This document shows positions 16,236-24,308 of a stretch of DNA of 32,543 nt, in pieces. Positions within the stretch are counted from its first letter, which is position 1, and the number at the start of each line of letters is the position of its first letter. The position numbers and the translations under genes were made by a program. The stretch covers positions 1 through 32,543 of the forward strand of contig JANQQA010000132.1 of NCBI GenBank assembly GCA_028285205.1, in the 5' to 3' direction. This DNA comes from Bythopirellula sp. (lineage in GTDB: Bacteria > Planctomycetota > Planctomycetia > Pirellulales > Lacipirellulaceae). The notes under the pieces are model-generated. The model saw only the letters and a program-made list of their open reading frames with translations, was not told where the DNA came from and made no database searches.

Positions 16236-16581
16236 GTCGAAGATGCTGGTTTCCTGAGTCAGGATTAGATCGCCGTCTAATTCTAGCGAGATAACCGCGC
16301 GTAGTAAAACGGCATCTCCAGAATCAGTTCATCGCACTAACACGTGGTGTGAGGTGACATTGGATTGCGGTGGAAGGACGTTGACGTCGACGACTCTCAA
16401 TCGTCCTCGACGGCGCCTGGCCAAAAACCACGACTGCATTTGGTGACGCGGTCAGGTAGGATCTTCCATGCTAAGAGGCTTTGGATTTGCGCCGTCGGAG
16501 AGCCGACTCCGCGACGGCCCAAATCGTCTGCGGAGTCGGCCTGCGGGGTCCGAATCGATAGCGGCAGGCGTTGATGTCGAG
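16236..16581. other. Non-coding gap with one strong hairpin
   Basis: No gene is supportable. The left part must hold the promoter of tRNA-Ser (minus strand). The right part holds a long hairpin (16502-16540) downstream of the secreted paralog gene. Confidence 0.5.
16502..16540. repeat. GC-rich hairpin after the secreted paralog gene
   Basis: GCCGACTCCGC (16502-16512) pairs perfectly with GCGGAGTCGGC (16530-16540). Inside it, GACG and CGTC extend the stem by four pairs with one bulge. It starts about 40 bases past the stop of the minus-strand gene. There is no T-tract on either side, so it is either a transcript 3'-end stabiliser, a factor-dependent terminator or a dispersed repeat. Confidence 0.55.
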
Positions 16582-17982
16582 TTACAGCGGAAAATTCACT
16601 TGAGCCAGGAACTCAATGTCGAAGAAGCGGTCGTCGCCATCGGTGATTGGCACGACGGTACCCACCCGCAGGTTCGCTCCGTTGTCGAGTTGCGTGTCGA
16701 TTCCCGCGGTGAGATTCAACACGTCGATCCGGTTACCTTGGCTGGTGAAACTGACGTCCGTTCCATTCGGTGTGTCGATCTGGACCACGTCGGTGTCTTC
16801 CAAAGTGGTGGTGTAATGAAACTCAACCAGCCCAGACACGCGCCTGACTGTGTCTCGACTCGTGTAGAGATCCTTCGCCAGTGAGTAGTCGAAGTACAGC
16901 AGGGTCTGCTCCTGAAAGTCGGCATGAACGACCGCCGGATTCAGGAACGCTGTTGGGTCTTCTCCGTACATCAGCGAATTGGCATTGGTCGCGACGTCGA
17001 CCTGCAAGAATCCCTGATGGGTCAACCCACCACCTTGCAAGAACAAGAAACCAATAAAAGGGGCCAAGTGCACGGCATCGTTATTGAGCTTAACCGTGTC
17101 GAAATTGACCATTCGTATTGTTGTCGCACTGCCAGTCGGCGTATCCACAACAAGTCCAGCAGCCAGAGCGCAGTCGTCCGAGGTGGTCAGAAGTACCTTC
17201 AGCGCAGCTGACACGTTGCCCAACTCCGTGCCGTTGCGACGAAACGCGGTCATCGAATCAACGAAATCGTTGTTGGCACTCAAGGGCAGGCGGATGTCTA
17301 TTGAGCAGATGCCATCGAAGAAGGTTTTTTCCAGACCCAGTGTGTAGCGATCGATGTTGCTCGTCTCGCTGACCGAGTTGATGGCATTTTGAAAATGGTT
17401 GTAGTTGAAGAAGATACGATCGGTTGGCAACGCTCCGGTGTTCTCAGCAATCTTCCGCCGAGTTGCGCTACCGGCGGTAGGGATTTCGGCGAATGTGTGG
17501 TCGAACGAGTCAGCGTATTGCAGCGCGGGGGAAAGGCTATCACCCATGATTGGCGCGGCACGAGCGAGGCGTGGCGAGAACGAAGTAGTGTTTCGCGAAC
17601 TACTCGCTGTGCTTGTCGAAGACCCAGCAGTCGAACTGGGGATCGGACTGAGATTCGGTAGCGGTTGATTCAGTGCCGGTGGGATGGACTGTGGGCTGGG
17701 AGCCAGCAGGCTCTGATCGGTCGCTTCGGCGAAGCCGGGCTGGCCAACTTGAGGCTCCGGTGCCGCGAACTCGGGCTGTCCGGGTTGCAGTTCCGATGCG
17801 TTGGAGTCACGAAACGGATTCGGCATGACTTGTTCCGCCGGCGCCGCGGGATCAGGCTGAGCGGGATTAACAAGCTCGGTCTGAGGAACGGGTCCAAAGA
17901 TCGTGTCTTCCTGAGCCTGAACGCTGTGCGGCGGAATCATAGCACACACGCTCACCGCGAGCGCAAAGATGCACGAACGCAT
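16582..17982 (-). CDS. Secreted planctomycete protein, paralog A (FNYNHF type)
   Basis: From ATG 17982 the protein has 466 residues. An upstream in-frame start at 18030 would put 16 residues ahead of the signal peptide and is less likely. Layout: signal peptide (1 to about 23, ending HSVQA), a disordered Pro/Gln/Ser/Thr-rich linker (24-133), the block SFSPRLARAAPIMGD (134-148), then DRIFFNYNHFQNAINSV, NIDRYTLGLEKTFFDGICSI and a series of short beta strands ending in DDRFFDIEFLAQVNFPL. The strand-rich C-terminal part with aromatic girdles suggests an outer-membrane beta barrel. It is clearly homologous to the next gene upstream. I recall this type from planctomycetes but know no function. A G-rich ribosome-binding site precedes the ATG. 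Confidence 0.8.
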   Translation of the reverse strand: MRSCIFALAVSVCAMIPPHSVQAQEDTIFGPVPQTELVNPAQPDPAAPAEQVMPNPFRDSNASELQPGQPEFAAPEPQVGQPGFAEATDQSLLAPSPQSIPPALNQPLPNLSPIPSSTAGSSTSTASSSRNTTSFSPRLARAAPIMGDSLSPALQYADSFDHTFAEIPTAGSATRRKIAENTGALPTDRIFFNYNHFQNAINSVSETSNIDRYTLGLEKTFFDGICSIDIRLPLSANNDFVDSMTAFRRNGTELGNVSAALKVLLTTSDDCALAAGLVVDTPTGSATTIRMVNFDTVKLNNDAVHLAPFIGFLFLQGGGLTHQGFLQVDVATNANSLMYGEDPTAFLNPAVVHADFQEQTLLYFDYSLAKDLYTSRDTVRRVSGLVEFHYTTTLEDTDVVQIDTPNGTDVSFTSQGNRIDVLNLTAGIDTQLDNGANLRVGTVVPITDGDDRFFDIEFLAQVNFPL

Positions 17983-18064
17983 AAGAAATCCCCCCCGGGT
18001 AACTTCCGCGACTGCCGCCTTGGAAGCCAAATGAATTGTAGGATAAGACTAGCTTCAGAAAAGC

Positions 18065-18092
18065 AGCCAGCGGGAGTGCGAGCCCCCGCAGT
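18065..18092. repeat. Short AGCCAGCGGG...CCCCCGC hairpin repeat
   Basis: GCGGG pairs with CCCGC around a nine-base loop, inside a longer AGCCAGCGGG-N-AGCCCCCGC unit. I recall very similar units in many copies between genes in Pirellula-like genomes. This one lies in the 270-bp gap between the two paralogous secreted-protein genes. Confidence 0.45.
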
Positions 18093-18252
18093 AATCACCT
18101 ATCGGCTAACCAGGTGTATGGCTTGATAGAAGTTCTCTGCGCGTCGTGCTAGCAACACGCCGTACAGAAGAGCTCCAAGTCCACTACTGCAAGCGGCAGT
18201 CGGACGATTGGCGACCTGACAGGAATGGGCAAACCGATCGTAGGGCAACGCG

Positions 18253-19569
18253 CTAGTACAACGGCACGTTCAATTGAGCTTGGAACTCGAAATCGAAGAA
18301 GCGATCGTCGTCTGAGGTAATCGGTGCGACCGTGCCGAACCGCAGCTGTGTGCCGCCACTAAACTCCGTGTGCAGCCCAAACGTGAGATTGACCACATCG
18401 AGTCGATTCCCGAAGCTGGTCACCTCGAATAAGGGGTTGCTGGGTGTGCCGCTGATAACGATGTCTGAGTCTTCGAGAGTTGTCGTGTAGTGCAGCTCTG
18501 CCAGTCCGAGAATGCGGTAGATGTCGCAGGTACTCGTCGACCGTCGGCCCGCATGGTAGAGTTCCGTCGCGAATTGATAGTCGATGTAGAGCAGGGTCTG
18601 CTCAAGTAATTCGGTACTCGTCGTGCCGCTGCTATCAGAAAACTCAATTGCATTAGGATTGGTCGCCACGTCGACTTGGATGAACCCCTGATGCGTGTGC
18701 GCATCTCCAGTGGCGGCGAGGAAGCCGAGGAAGGGTGCCAGGTGCACCGCGTCGTTACTGATGTCGACGGTCAAGGGATCACTAAAGCCTTGATTGACCA
18801 GGAGGCTGCCACCGCCCGTCGGTGTATCGATCGTCAGCCCGGCAGCTAACAAGCTATCAGAGTCAGACGTGAGAACTCCTTTCAATGTCACCGACAAGTT
18901 ACCTACATCGGATCCATTGCGCGAGAAGTCTCCGGGTATGGCGAAGTCGTTGTCAACAACGAACGGAAATCGTATCTCGATCGAAGCCATCTGATCAAGA
19001 AACGTCTTTTCCATGCCCACCGTGAAGCGATCGATGTTGCTGGCATACTGCATGTTCTCGTTGATCGCATTGTGAAAATGATTGTAGTTGAAGATGAAGC
19101 GATCCAACGGCAGCGAGGAGCTGTTTTCGGCGATCTTCGCACGCGTTGCCCCTCCGCCTTGAGGAAGCTGGCGGTTGCCAGAGCCCAGTTCATCGCGGAA
19201 GACCAACGAGGGAGCAACGGTATCGCCCATGATTGGCGCTGCTCGCGCTAGGCGAGGCGAGAACGAACGGTTACTTCCCGAGTTTCGCGAAGACGACACG
19301 GGCGTCGTCCGTGGGGAGGGTGGTTGGCTGGTCGGCGCACTTGGTGTGAGGACATTCGGGCTGGCAGCTCCGGGTTGCGTTGCAGCCTCTGCGGGGGTCG
19401 GCGTGAGGTTTGGCGTCGGCTGAGCCGTCGGAGCTGATGGATTGGTGATCGCGCCTTCGCCAGTGGCTCCCACGGGCTGTGCTTGGGAATGGTCACACCA
19501 GCTGCCGGCTGAAGCGACAGCAAGCCCAAAGTACATTACCCATCGAACGCTGCGAAAAGTGGTGTCCAT
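18253..19569 (-). CDS. Secreted planctomycete protein, paralog B (FNYNHF type)
   Basis: This 438-residue protein is laid out like paralog A. It has a signal peptide (to about residue 30, ending SQAQ), a Pro/Thr/Ser-rich linker (31-101), the same SFSPRLARAAPIMGD block (102-116), then DRFIFNYNHFHNAINEN, NIDRFTVGMEKTFLDQMASI, NLSVTLKGVLTSDSDSLLAAG, IDTPTGG, and the end DDRFFDFEFQAQLNVPLY. Conserved positions run through the whole C-terminal domain, whereas the linkers do not align, so this is an old tandem duplication with linker drift. A beta-barrel outer-membrane or porin-like protein is the best structural guess. It follows the kinase gene by 159 bp on the same strand and precedes paralog A by 270 bp. 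Confidence 0.8.
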   Translation of the reverse strand: MDTTFRSVRWVMYFGLAVASAGSWCDHSQAQPVGATGEGAITNPSAPTAQPTPNLTPTPAEAATQPGAASPNVLTPSAPTSQPPSPRTTPVSSSRNSGSNRSFSPRLARAAPIMGDTVAPSLVFRDELGSGNRQLPQGGGATRAKIAENSSSLPLDRFIFNYNHFHNAINENMQYASNIDRFTVGMEKTFLDQMASIEIRFPFVVDNDFAIPGDFSRNGSDVGNLSVTLKGVLTSDSDSLLAAGLTIDTPTGGGSLLVNQGFSDPLTVDISNDAVHLAPFLGFLAATGDAHTHQGFIQVDVATNPNAIEFSDSSGTTSTELLEQTLLYIDYQFATELYHAGRRSTSTCDIYRILGLAELHYTTTLEDSDIVISGTPSNPLFEVTSFGNRLDVVNLTFGLHTEFSGGTQLRFGTVAPITSDDDRFFDFEFQAQLNVPLY

Positions 19570-19728
19570 TGCCGCCCTATCACTTCCTGTGATTCGTGGA
19601 TTCTTAGATTGTCACTCTGCTAGCAAAGTGAACCGCGTCCCTGCGTTTGCGTAGTATCGGCAATCTGGGTGATATGGCTTGAAGTAATTCTACGGGCGGC
19701 CGCTATCAGCGTGTGGAATCGCAAGTCG

Positions 19729-22464
19729 TTACGTGACAGTGCTGGGCAGCTCTGTCTCTGATCGCAGCTCTTGTACCTTATTTGCCAGCTCGACGAGTTT
19801 CTCAAGAATCGGCTTCAAGCCGGCGTACTCTTCCGAATCTGCTTGCAGCGCCTGAATTTCTTGGACTGCCTCCTGGGCTAGTCGTTCCGCCATGTCGAAG
19901 TTCGGTTGATCGTTCATGATCAGATCTTCCACGACCGTTTGTGTGAAACTCAGAAGTTGCTCGGCAGCGTCCGCATTGCTGGGGTCGACGCGCAACGCCT
20001 GCAAGAGAGTTTCACGACATCTCGCAAGCTGCTCCGCCCCGCTCTCACTCTCTCCGATCATAAAGTTGAACAAGCAATAGTTGTGTTGCGTCTCCGCCAA
20101 TACGATGCGATACCGATAAACGCTAGGATTGCGAACCGTAAGTCGGCGAAGATTCTTCTCCGCGGTCCGATAGTCTTCAGCCGCCGCCTGTTGGTCCTCC
20201 TCACTTTTCTCCGCGCTTAGCATCAATCGGAAGTAAGAATCAGCACGTAATCGGTAGCACCGCGCCAGTTCCAGTCGAACGTTCAACTTGAGTGCAGCGC
20301 TGGGCAATCGCTCGTACGAGTCGATGGCCTTGGTTAGGTCTTCGGTGCTAAGCTGCCAGCGACTCCGGATGGCTTCCTCCTGCGACTCGTGGTCTGCGGC
20401 AGTCAACTCGTTGTTGGCCATGTTGAAAAAACCTCGCCCCAAATCTCGCCGTACCAGGACTTCGTCCGGTGAGCTTTTCAGAACCTCCATGCGAACTTCT
20501 TGGGCCTCGAGCTGTTTGGCGCGGGCGCGGTCTTGTTCAATCAATTCGCGTGCAGTGAATCCGCGGATGCTCATCGCATTGCCTTCGTTCATCAGCGCGC
20601 TGGCGAGCAGTCGCTTCGATTCGATGTCCTCGGGCTGAAGCTCCACAACGGTGCTGCGAAGTCGGATAACCTCCGCTGAGTGGCCTTTCCAACTCTGCAA
20701 TTGCCGCTGGACTTCGGACGTCCGCTTGTCATCGAGCTTGCCCATCGCCTGCATCTGCGTTAGCGATTGCCAGCTCTTTTGCGCCACGATCGCCAACTGA
20801 TTGTGTGTTTTTGCCATTGCCGCATGGATCTCTGCATCGCCGGTAAGCTGCTCGGCGAGCGACCGCTGCGACACAAGGGCCTGCTCCAACGTCCGCTTCG
20901 CTTTGTCGTCGTTGCCCAGCGCCATTTGCACTTTAGCGAGCATGAACTGCGCGTCAGCAAGATCGCGTTGTGATTCAAGATCGTCAGGAGCTTGCTTCAC
21001 CAACTCGGCATAATACTGCTCTGCACTATTCAGCAGTGTTTCTCGTGCCGCCTGCATGCCCGGTTCCTGAGCCAAGACATCTTCGCTGGCAAAGATGAAT
21101 GTGTCCTTCACCGCATCGCGTAACTGGCGGGCATTCTGATTGGCTCGCTCCAATTCGCGGTTTGCTATGCCCTCGTTCTCCTTCGCTACTGCCAACGCGC
21201 GGTTGGCTTGAATGCCAAAGTTCACCGACACGATCGAGCCAATCACGATTGCCGCGAGCGTCAAAGCAAGCAGCGAAGCTTCGACGGGATGGCGCTGACA
21301 CAAGCGGTAGCCGCGCGCCCAAAAGCCCAGCGGCCGAGCGCTAATCGGAAAGCCGCCCAGAAAGCGGCGCAAATCGTCGGCCACTTCGTCGGCAGAGGCG
21401 TAACGGTCTTGAGGGGCTTTGGCTAGACACTTTTCGCAGATCGTCTGCAGGTCTTGCGGGATGGTGTGTAGAATCTGCGTTAGGGGCTCGGGATCGGTGC
21501 GCACGACTTGTCGAATCGTCTCCAGCATGGTCCCGCCGGCGAACGGTGGTTTGCCAGCGAGCAGGGCGTAGAGGGTTGCTCCCAGTGAGTAGACGTCCGT
21601 ACGGTTGGAAATCTCGTCGAGCTTGCCTCTTGCCTGTTCTGGGGCCATGTAGCTGGGCGTGCCCATCACCTGGCCAGTCATGGTCAGGCCCTCTTCTTCG
21701 TGCATGTTCTTGGCCAGGCCGAAGTCCGCGAGGCGAGGGACCTCGTCGTTTTCCAGCATGATGTTGGCGGGTTTCAGGTCGCGATGGATGACCGCCCGAT
21801 CGTGGGCGTATTGCACAGCCCGGCAGACTTGCTCCATGATTTCGGCGACCCGCCGAGGCGGCAGCTTCTTAGCAGTCGGTCCGACAAACTTGGACAGCGG
21901 CGGGCCATCGACATAGGCCATCGCGTAGTAGTGATTTCCTTTGTGCTCACCGACATCGTAGACCGGGATGATCCCCGGATGATCTAGGCGGGCGGCGGCT
22001 TCGGCCTCGATGTGAAAACGCGCGATGTCGATCTCATCGCGTAGCCCGCCACCCGTGATGATCTTCAACGCGACTGTGCGTCGCAGCGAACGGTGATAAG
22101 CCTTGTAGACAACCCCCATCCCGCCTTGTCCGATCTTATCTTGCAATTCGTAGTCATCGCTAACCAGATCGGTCGGTTGTGGCTTCTTCGATTTTGGAGC
22201 AAGCGGTAGATCATCTGACGAGATGTAGTCACGAGTACGGGCGGGATCGAATGTCTCGGTGCGATACTGATCCAACGTCTCGGCGTCGGCGAGGAATCCC
22301 GCTTGCTCGGCTTCGTCTTGGGAGGCCAACAGCGAGGCGACCTCGCTATGCAGTTCGGGTGAATTCTTCTGCAAGTCCGCAAGGTACGCAGCTCGTGCGT
22401 CGTCCGCTAATGCCATCGCCTCAGCGAGCGCTGCTTTTGCTTGCTGCCATTGTTCTGCAGACAT
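19729..22464 (-). CDS. Membrane Ser/Thr protein kinase with long helical C-terminal region
   Basis: The 911-residue protein is a Hanks-type kinase. The catalytic domain spans about 105-370: glycine loop IGQGGMGVVY (111-120), VALK lysine 134, HRDLKPAN (H227, D229), DFG at 247-249, and the activation segment ending APE at 274-276. All catalytic residues are present. One transmembrane helix (about 396-418) separates it from a helical region with TPR-like repeats (for example LLNSAEQYYAELVKQAPDDL and ALRVDPSNADAAEQLL), predicted outside the membrane. A short N-terminal helix bundle (1-60) precedes the kinase. The ATG at 22464 lies only 14 bp after the ECF sigma gene, so the two are co-transcribed. 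Sigma-kinase pairs are typical of planctomycetes. The kinase probably phosphorylates the sigma factor or a partner. Confidence 0.95.
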   Translation of the reverse strand: MSAEQWQQAKAALAEAMALADDARAAYLADLQKNSPELHSEVASLLASQDEAEQAGFLADAETLDQYRTETFDPARTRDYISSDDLPLAPKSKKPQPTDLVSDDYELQDKIGQGGMGVVYKAYHRSLRRTVALKIITGGGLRDEIDIARFHIEAEAAARLDHPGIIPVYDVGEHKGNHYYAMAYVDGPPLSKFVGPTAKKLPPRRVAEIMEQVCRAVQYAHDRAVIHRDLKPANIMLENDEVPRLADFGLAKNMHEEEGLTMTGQVMGTPSYMAPEQARGKLDEISNRTDVYSLGATLYALLAGKPPFAGGTMLETIRQVVRTDPEPLTQILHTIPQDLQTICEKCLAKAPQDRYASADEVADDLRRFLGGFPISARPLGFWARGYRLCQRHPVEASLLALTLAAIVIGSIVSVNFGIQANRALAVAKENEGIANRELERANQNARQLRDAVKDTFIFASEDVLAQEPGMQAARETLLNSAEQYYAELVKQAPDDLESQRDLADAQFMLAKVQMALGNDDKAKRTLEQALVSQRSLAEQLTGDAEIHAAMAKTHNQLAIVAQKSWQSLTQMQAMGKLDDKRTSEVQRQLQSWKGHSAEVIRLRSTVVELQPEDIESKRLLASALMNEGNAMSIRGFTARELIEQDRARAKQLEAQEVRMEVLKSSPDEVLVRRDLGRGFFNMANNELTAADHESQEEAIRSRWQLSTEDLTKAIDSYERLPSAALKLNVRLELARCYRLRADSYFRLMLSAEKSEEDQQAAAEDYRTAEKNLRRLTVRNPSVYRYRIVLAETQHNYCLFNFMIGESESGAEQLARCRETLLQALRVDPSNADAAEQLLSFTQTVVEDLIMNDQPNFDMAERLAQEAVQEIQALQADSEEYAGLKPILEKLVELANKVQELRSETELPSTVT

Positions 22465-22478
22465 GTGCTAGATGCTCT

Positions 22479-23066
22479 TTAGAATGCGATCGAAGAACCT
22501 TGCTTCAGCTGCCGAAACAACCACGCTTTGGCGGCGGCAAATTCTTGTTTAATGGTGCTCGGCGAAACATCCAACAGGTCGGCCGTTTCTTCCACCCCAT
22601 ACCCACCGAAGTGCCTTAGCTCGACGATCTTTGCTTGCCGTGGGTCAAACTCCGCTAGCTGATCAAGCGCTTCATGCAAGGCGAGAAGCTCGTCGTCTGA
22701 CGACCGACCGGCGATGTTCTCTACTCCGACGTCGGCTCGCTTCTTGTCGGGGCCACCTCGCTTGAGCGCTCGCCGCCTGCGCGCCCGATCGATCAAGATT
22801 CGCCGCATTGCCTGCGCGGCCAACACAAAGAAGTGCTTACGGTCGTTGCAATCGACGTCTTGCTCCTCGCCCACCAGCTGGAGAAACGCGTCATGAACCA
22901 ACACGGTCGCCTGAATCGTTGCCCCGGCCTGCTCCTGACTCAGCTTTTGCTCTGCCATGCTGTGCAGTTGCGCCTGCACTTGACGGAAGAGCTTGCTTCC
23001 GGCTGACGCGTCCCCCTGATTCGCCTGCTGGAGCAAGACGGTTACCTCGGCAGACGAATCAGTCAT
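22479..23066 (-). CDS. ECF-type RNA polymerase sigma factor
   Basis: The 195-residue protein is a planctomycete-type ECF sigma factor (Sigma70_ECF group). Region 2 spans about 40-100 (ATIQATVLVHDAFLQLVGEE, HFFVLAAQAMRRILIDRARRRRA). Region 4 spans about 127-188 (LALHEALDQLAEFDPRQAKIVELR, ETADLLDVSPSTIKQEFAAAKAWLFRQL) with a helix-turn-helix at DLLDVSPSTIKQEF. The frame is open up to 23162, but GGAG sits 8 bases before the ATG at 23066 and residues upstream do not look like the family. The stop is 14 bp before the kinase gene, indicating a shared transcript and most likely control by that kinase. No anti-sigma factor gene is present. Confidence 0.95.
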   Translation of the reverse strand: MTDSSAEVTVLLQQANQGDASAGSKLFRQVQAQLHSMAEQKLSQEQAGATIQATVLVHDAFLQLVGEEQDVDCNDRKHFFVLAAQAMRRILIDRARRRRALKRGGPDKKRADVGVENIAGRSSDDELLALHEALDQLAEFDPRQAKIVELRHFGGYGVEETADLLDVSPSTIKQEFAAAKAWLFRQLKQGSSIAF

Positions 23067-23315
23067 TCGCATAGCTCCGAAGAGGGGGTAGGTGGATTGA
23101 TACGCAGACAGATACTCCAGTTTAGCCGCGCATTTGAGTTCTGAGTATCTTGGCAGGGCCACGATAGGCCCCCTTTTTTATAGGGTCTGGCAGCGACATG
23201 GAGAAAAAATGAAAAAGGTCTGTCTCACTATCGAAGGTTTTACGCTTGTAAGGGTGAGCCGCGATCAACCGTGGCCAACCAGAACCACCCGCCAGAATTT
23301 AAGGAGAGCCAAACC

Positions 23316-24059
23316 ATGCGTAATTCACTTCCGATGATTGCCGTCGCAATTGTGTCCATGATCAGCCCCGTAAGCTTCGCCCAAGACAGCAGCCCCACAG
23401 GCTACGGCATCGGCGTATCACGTCGTTTCGCACCGCCCGAAGCTCCGCATCGCCATTCTTCGACCGTGTTCGAAGGAGTCCTAAGAGGTAAAGCAGCTCT
23501 GGTAACCGCCGCCGGCGAGTACATGGTCGATGACGCTCAGGCAGAAATTCTTTGGCAGCACGCCGAGTCGATGTCCTATGACAACGAGTTGAAGAAGACT
23601 GCCACGGCCCTAAATCGCAAGAAGATGCTCAACGACTTCCAAGACTATGAGCTACAGCGGCGAATGCAGCGCAAGGAACGTTCCAAGCAACTATGGCAAG
23701 AAAAATATATGGAACTCGCTCGCACCTACCGGCTCAACGAGTATCAACTGAATTGGGAGACGGGCGCGATCTACTGGCCTGCTTTGGTGTCCAATCCTCG
23801 CTACGCCGGCTATCGCCAGCGTCTGGAAGTCCTGACGCAACGAGTTGTGCAGAATGGTCCGTCTAGCTATGGCTACGACAGCGAGGAAATCGCCCGGGTC
23901 TGCCGCGACTTCCGCAACCAACTGAAGATCGACGCATCGGCCGATCACCCCTCGACGCGACAAGAGTACTCCGACATGCAACGCTTTTTGCTCGGAATCA
24001 AATACGCTCCCTTGCTTCTGGAAAGCGGTGAGCCGTTGCCAACGCTGGCAATGCGGTAA
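23316..24059 (+). CDS. Secreted helical protein of unknown function
   Basis: The 247-residue protein starts at ATG 23316 with AAGGAG 9 bases upstream. The frame is open further upstream but without protein character. A signal peptide (MRNSLPMIAVAIVSMISPVSFAQ) is followed by a mostly helical, charged and Arg/Gln-rich mature part, for example FQDYELQRRMQRKERSKQLWQEKY near residue 108 (read as two adjoining helices), then WETGAIYWPALVSNPRYAGYR. No catalytic motif is visible. It diverges from the sigma-kinase pair with about 250 bp between the start codons, so the two units could share control. A clear terminator follows. I do not recognise the family beyond similar planctomycete exported proteins. 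Confidence 0.75.
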   Translation: MRNSLPMIAVAIVSMISPVSFAQDSSPTGYGIGVSRRFAPPEAPHRHSSTVFEGVLRGKAALVTAAGEYMVDDAQAEILWQHAESMSYDNELKKTATALNRKKMLNDFQDYELQRRMQRKERSKQLWQEKYMELARTYRLNEYQLNWETGAIYWPALVSNPRYAGYRQRLEVLTQRVVQNGPSSYGYDSEEIARVCRDFRNQLKIDASADHPSTRQEYSDMQRFLLGIKYAPLLLESGEPLPTLAMR

Positions 24060-24112
24060 AGACGACCCCTGACATCAGATGCCGCCGTCCTGCCTCTCCG
24101 CGGCTGGCACAG

Positions 24113-24149
24113 CCCCCAGGTAGCTAATGCGACTGCCTGGGGGTTTTTT
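24113..24149 (+). terminator. Rho-independent terminator
   Basis: CCCCCAGG (24113-24120) pairs with CCTGGGGG (24136-24143) around a 15-base loop, followed by six T. It ends the secreted helical protein gene. Confidence 0.9.
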
Positions 24150-24308
24150 GTTTGCGCGGCGGTGTAACTTCAATTTCCGTCTGTGCCGGTTGTAGGAATA
24201 CAACGTTTTGCCAGTGACTCAATTCAGCTAACCCTCGATTTTCGACCTAAGCTTTCTCGTATCGTTCACTTTGGCTAAAGAACCGAACAGAGATCGAGGG
24301 GTTGCGAG

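Noticed and set aside
23134..23337. Short plus-strand frame before the secreted helical protein
   Set aside because: It overlaps the promoter region and the true start in another frame and has no protein character.
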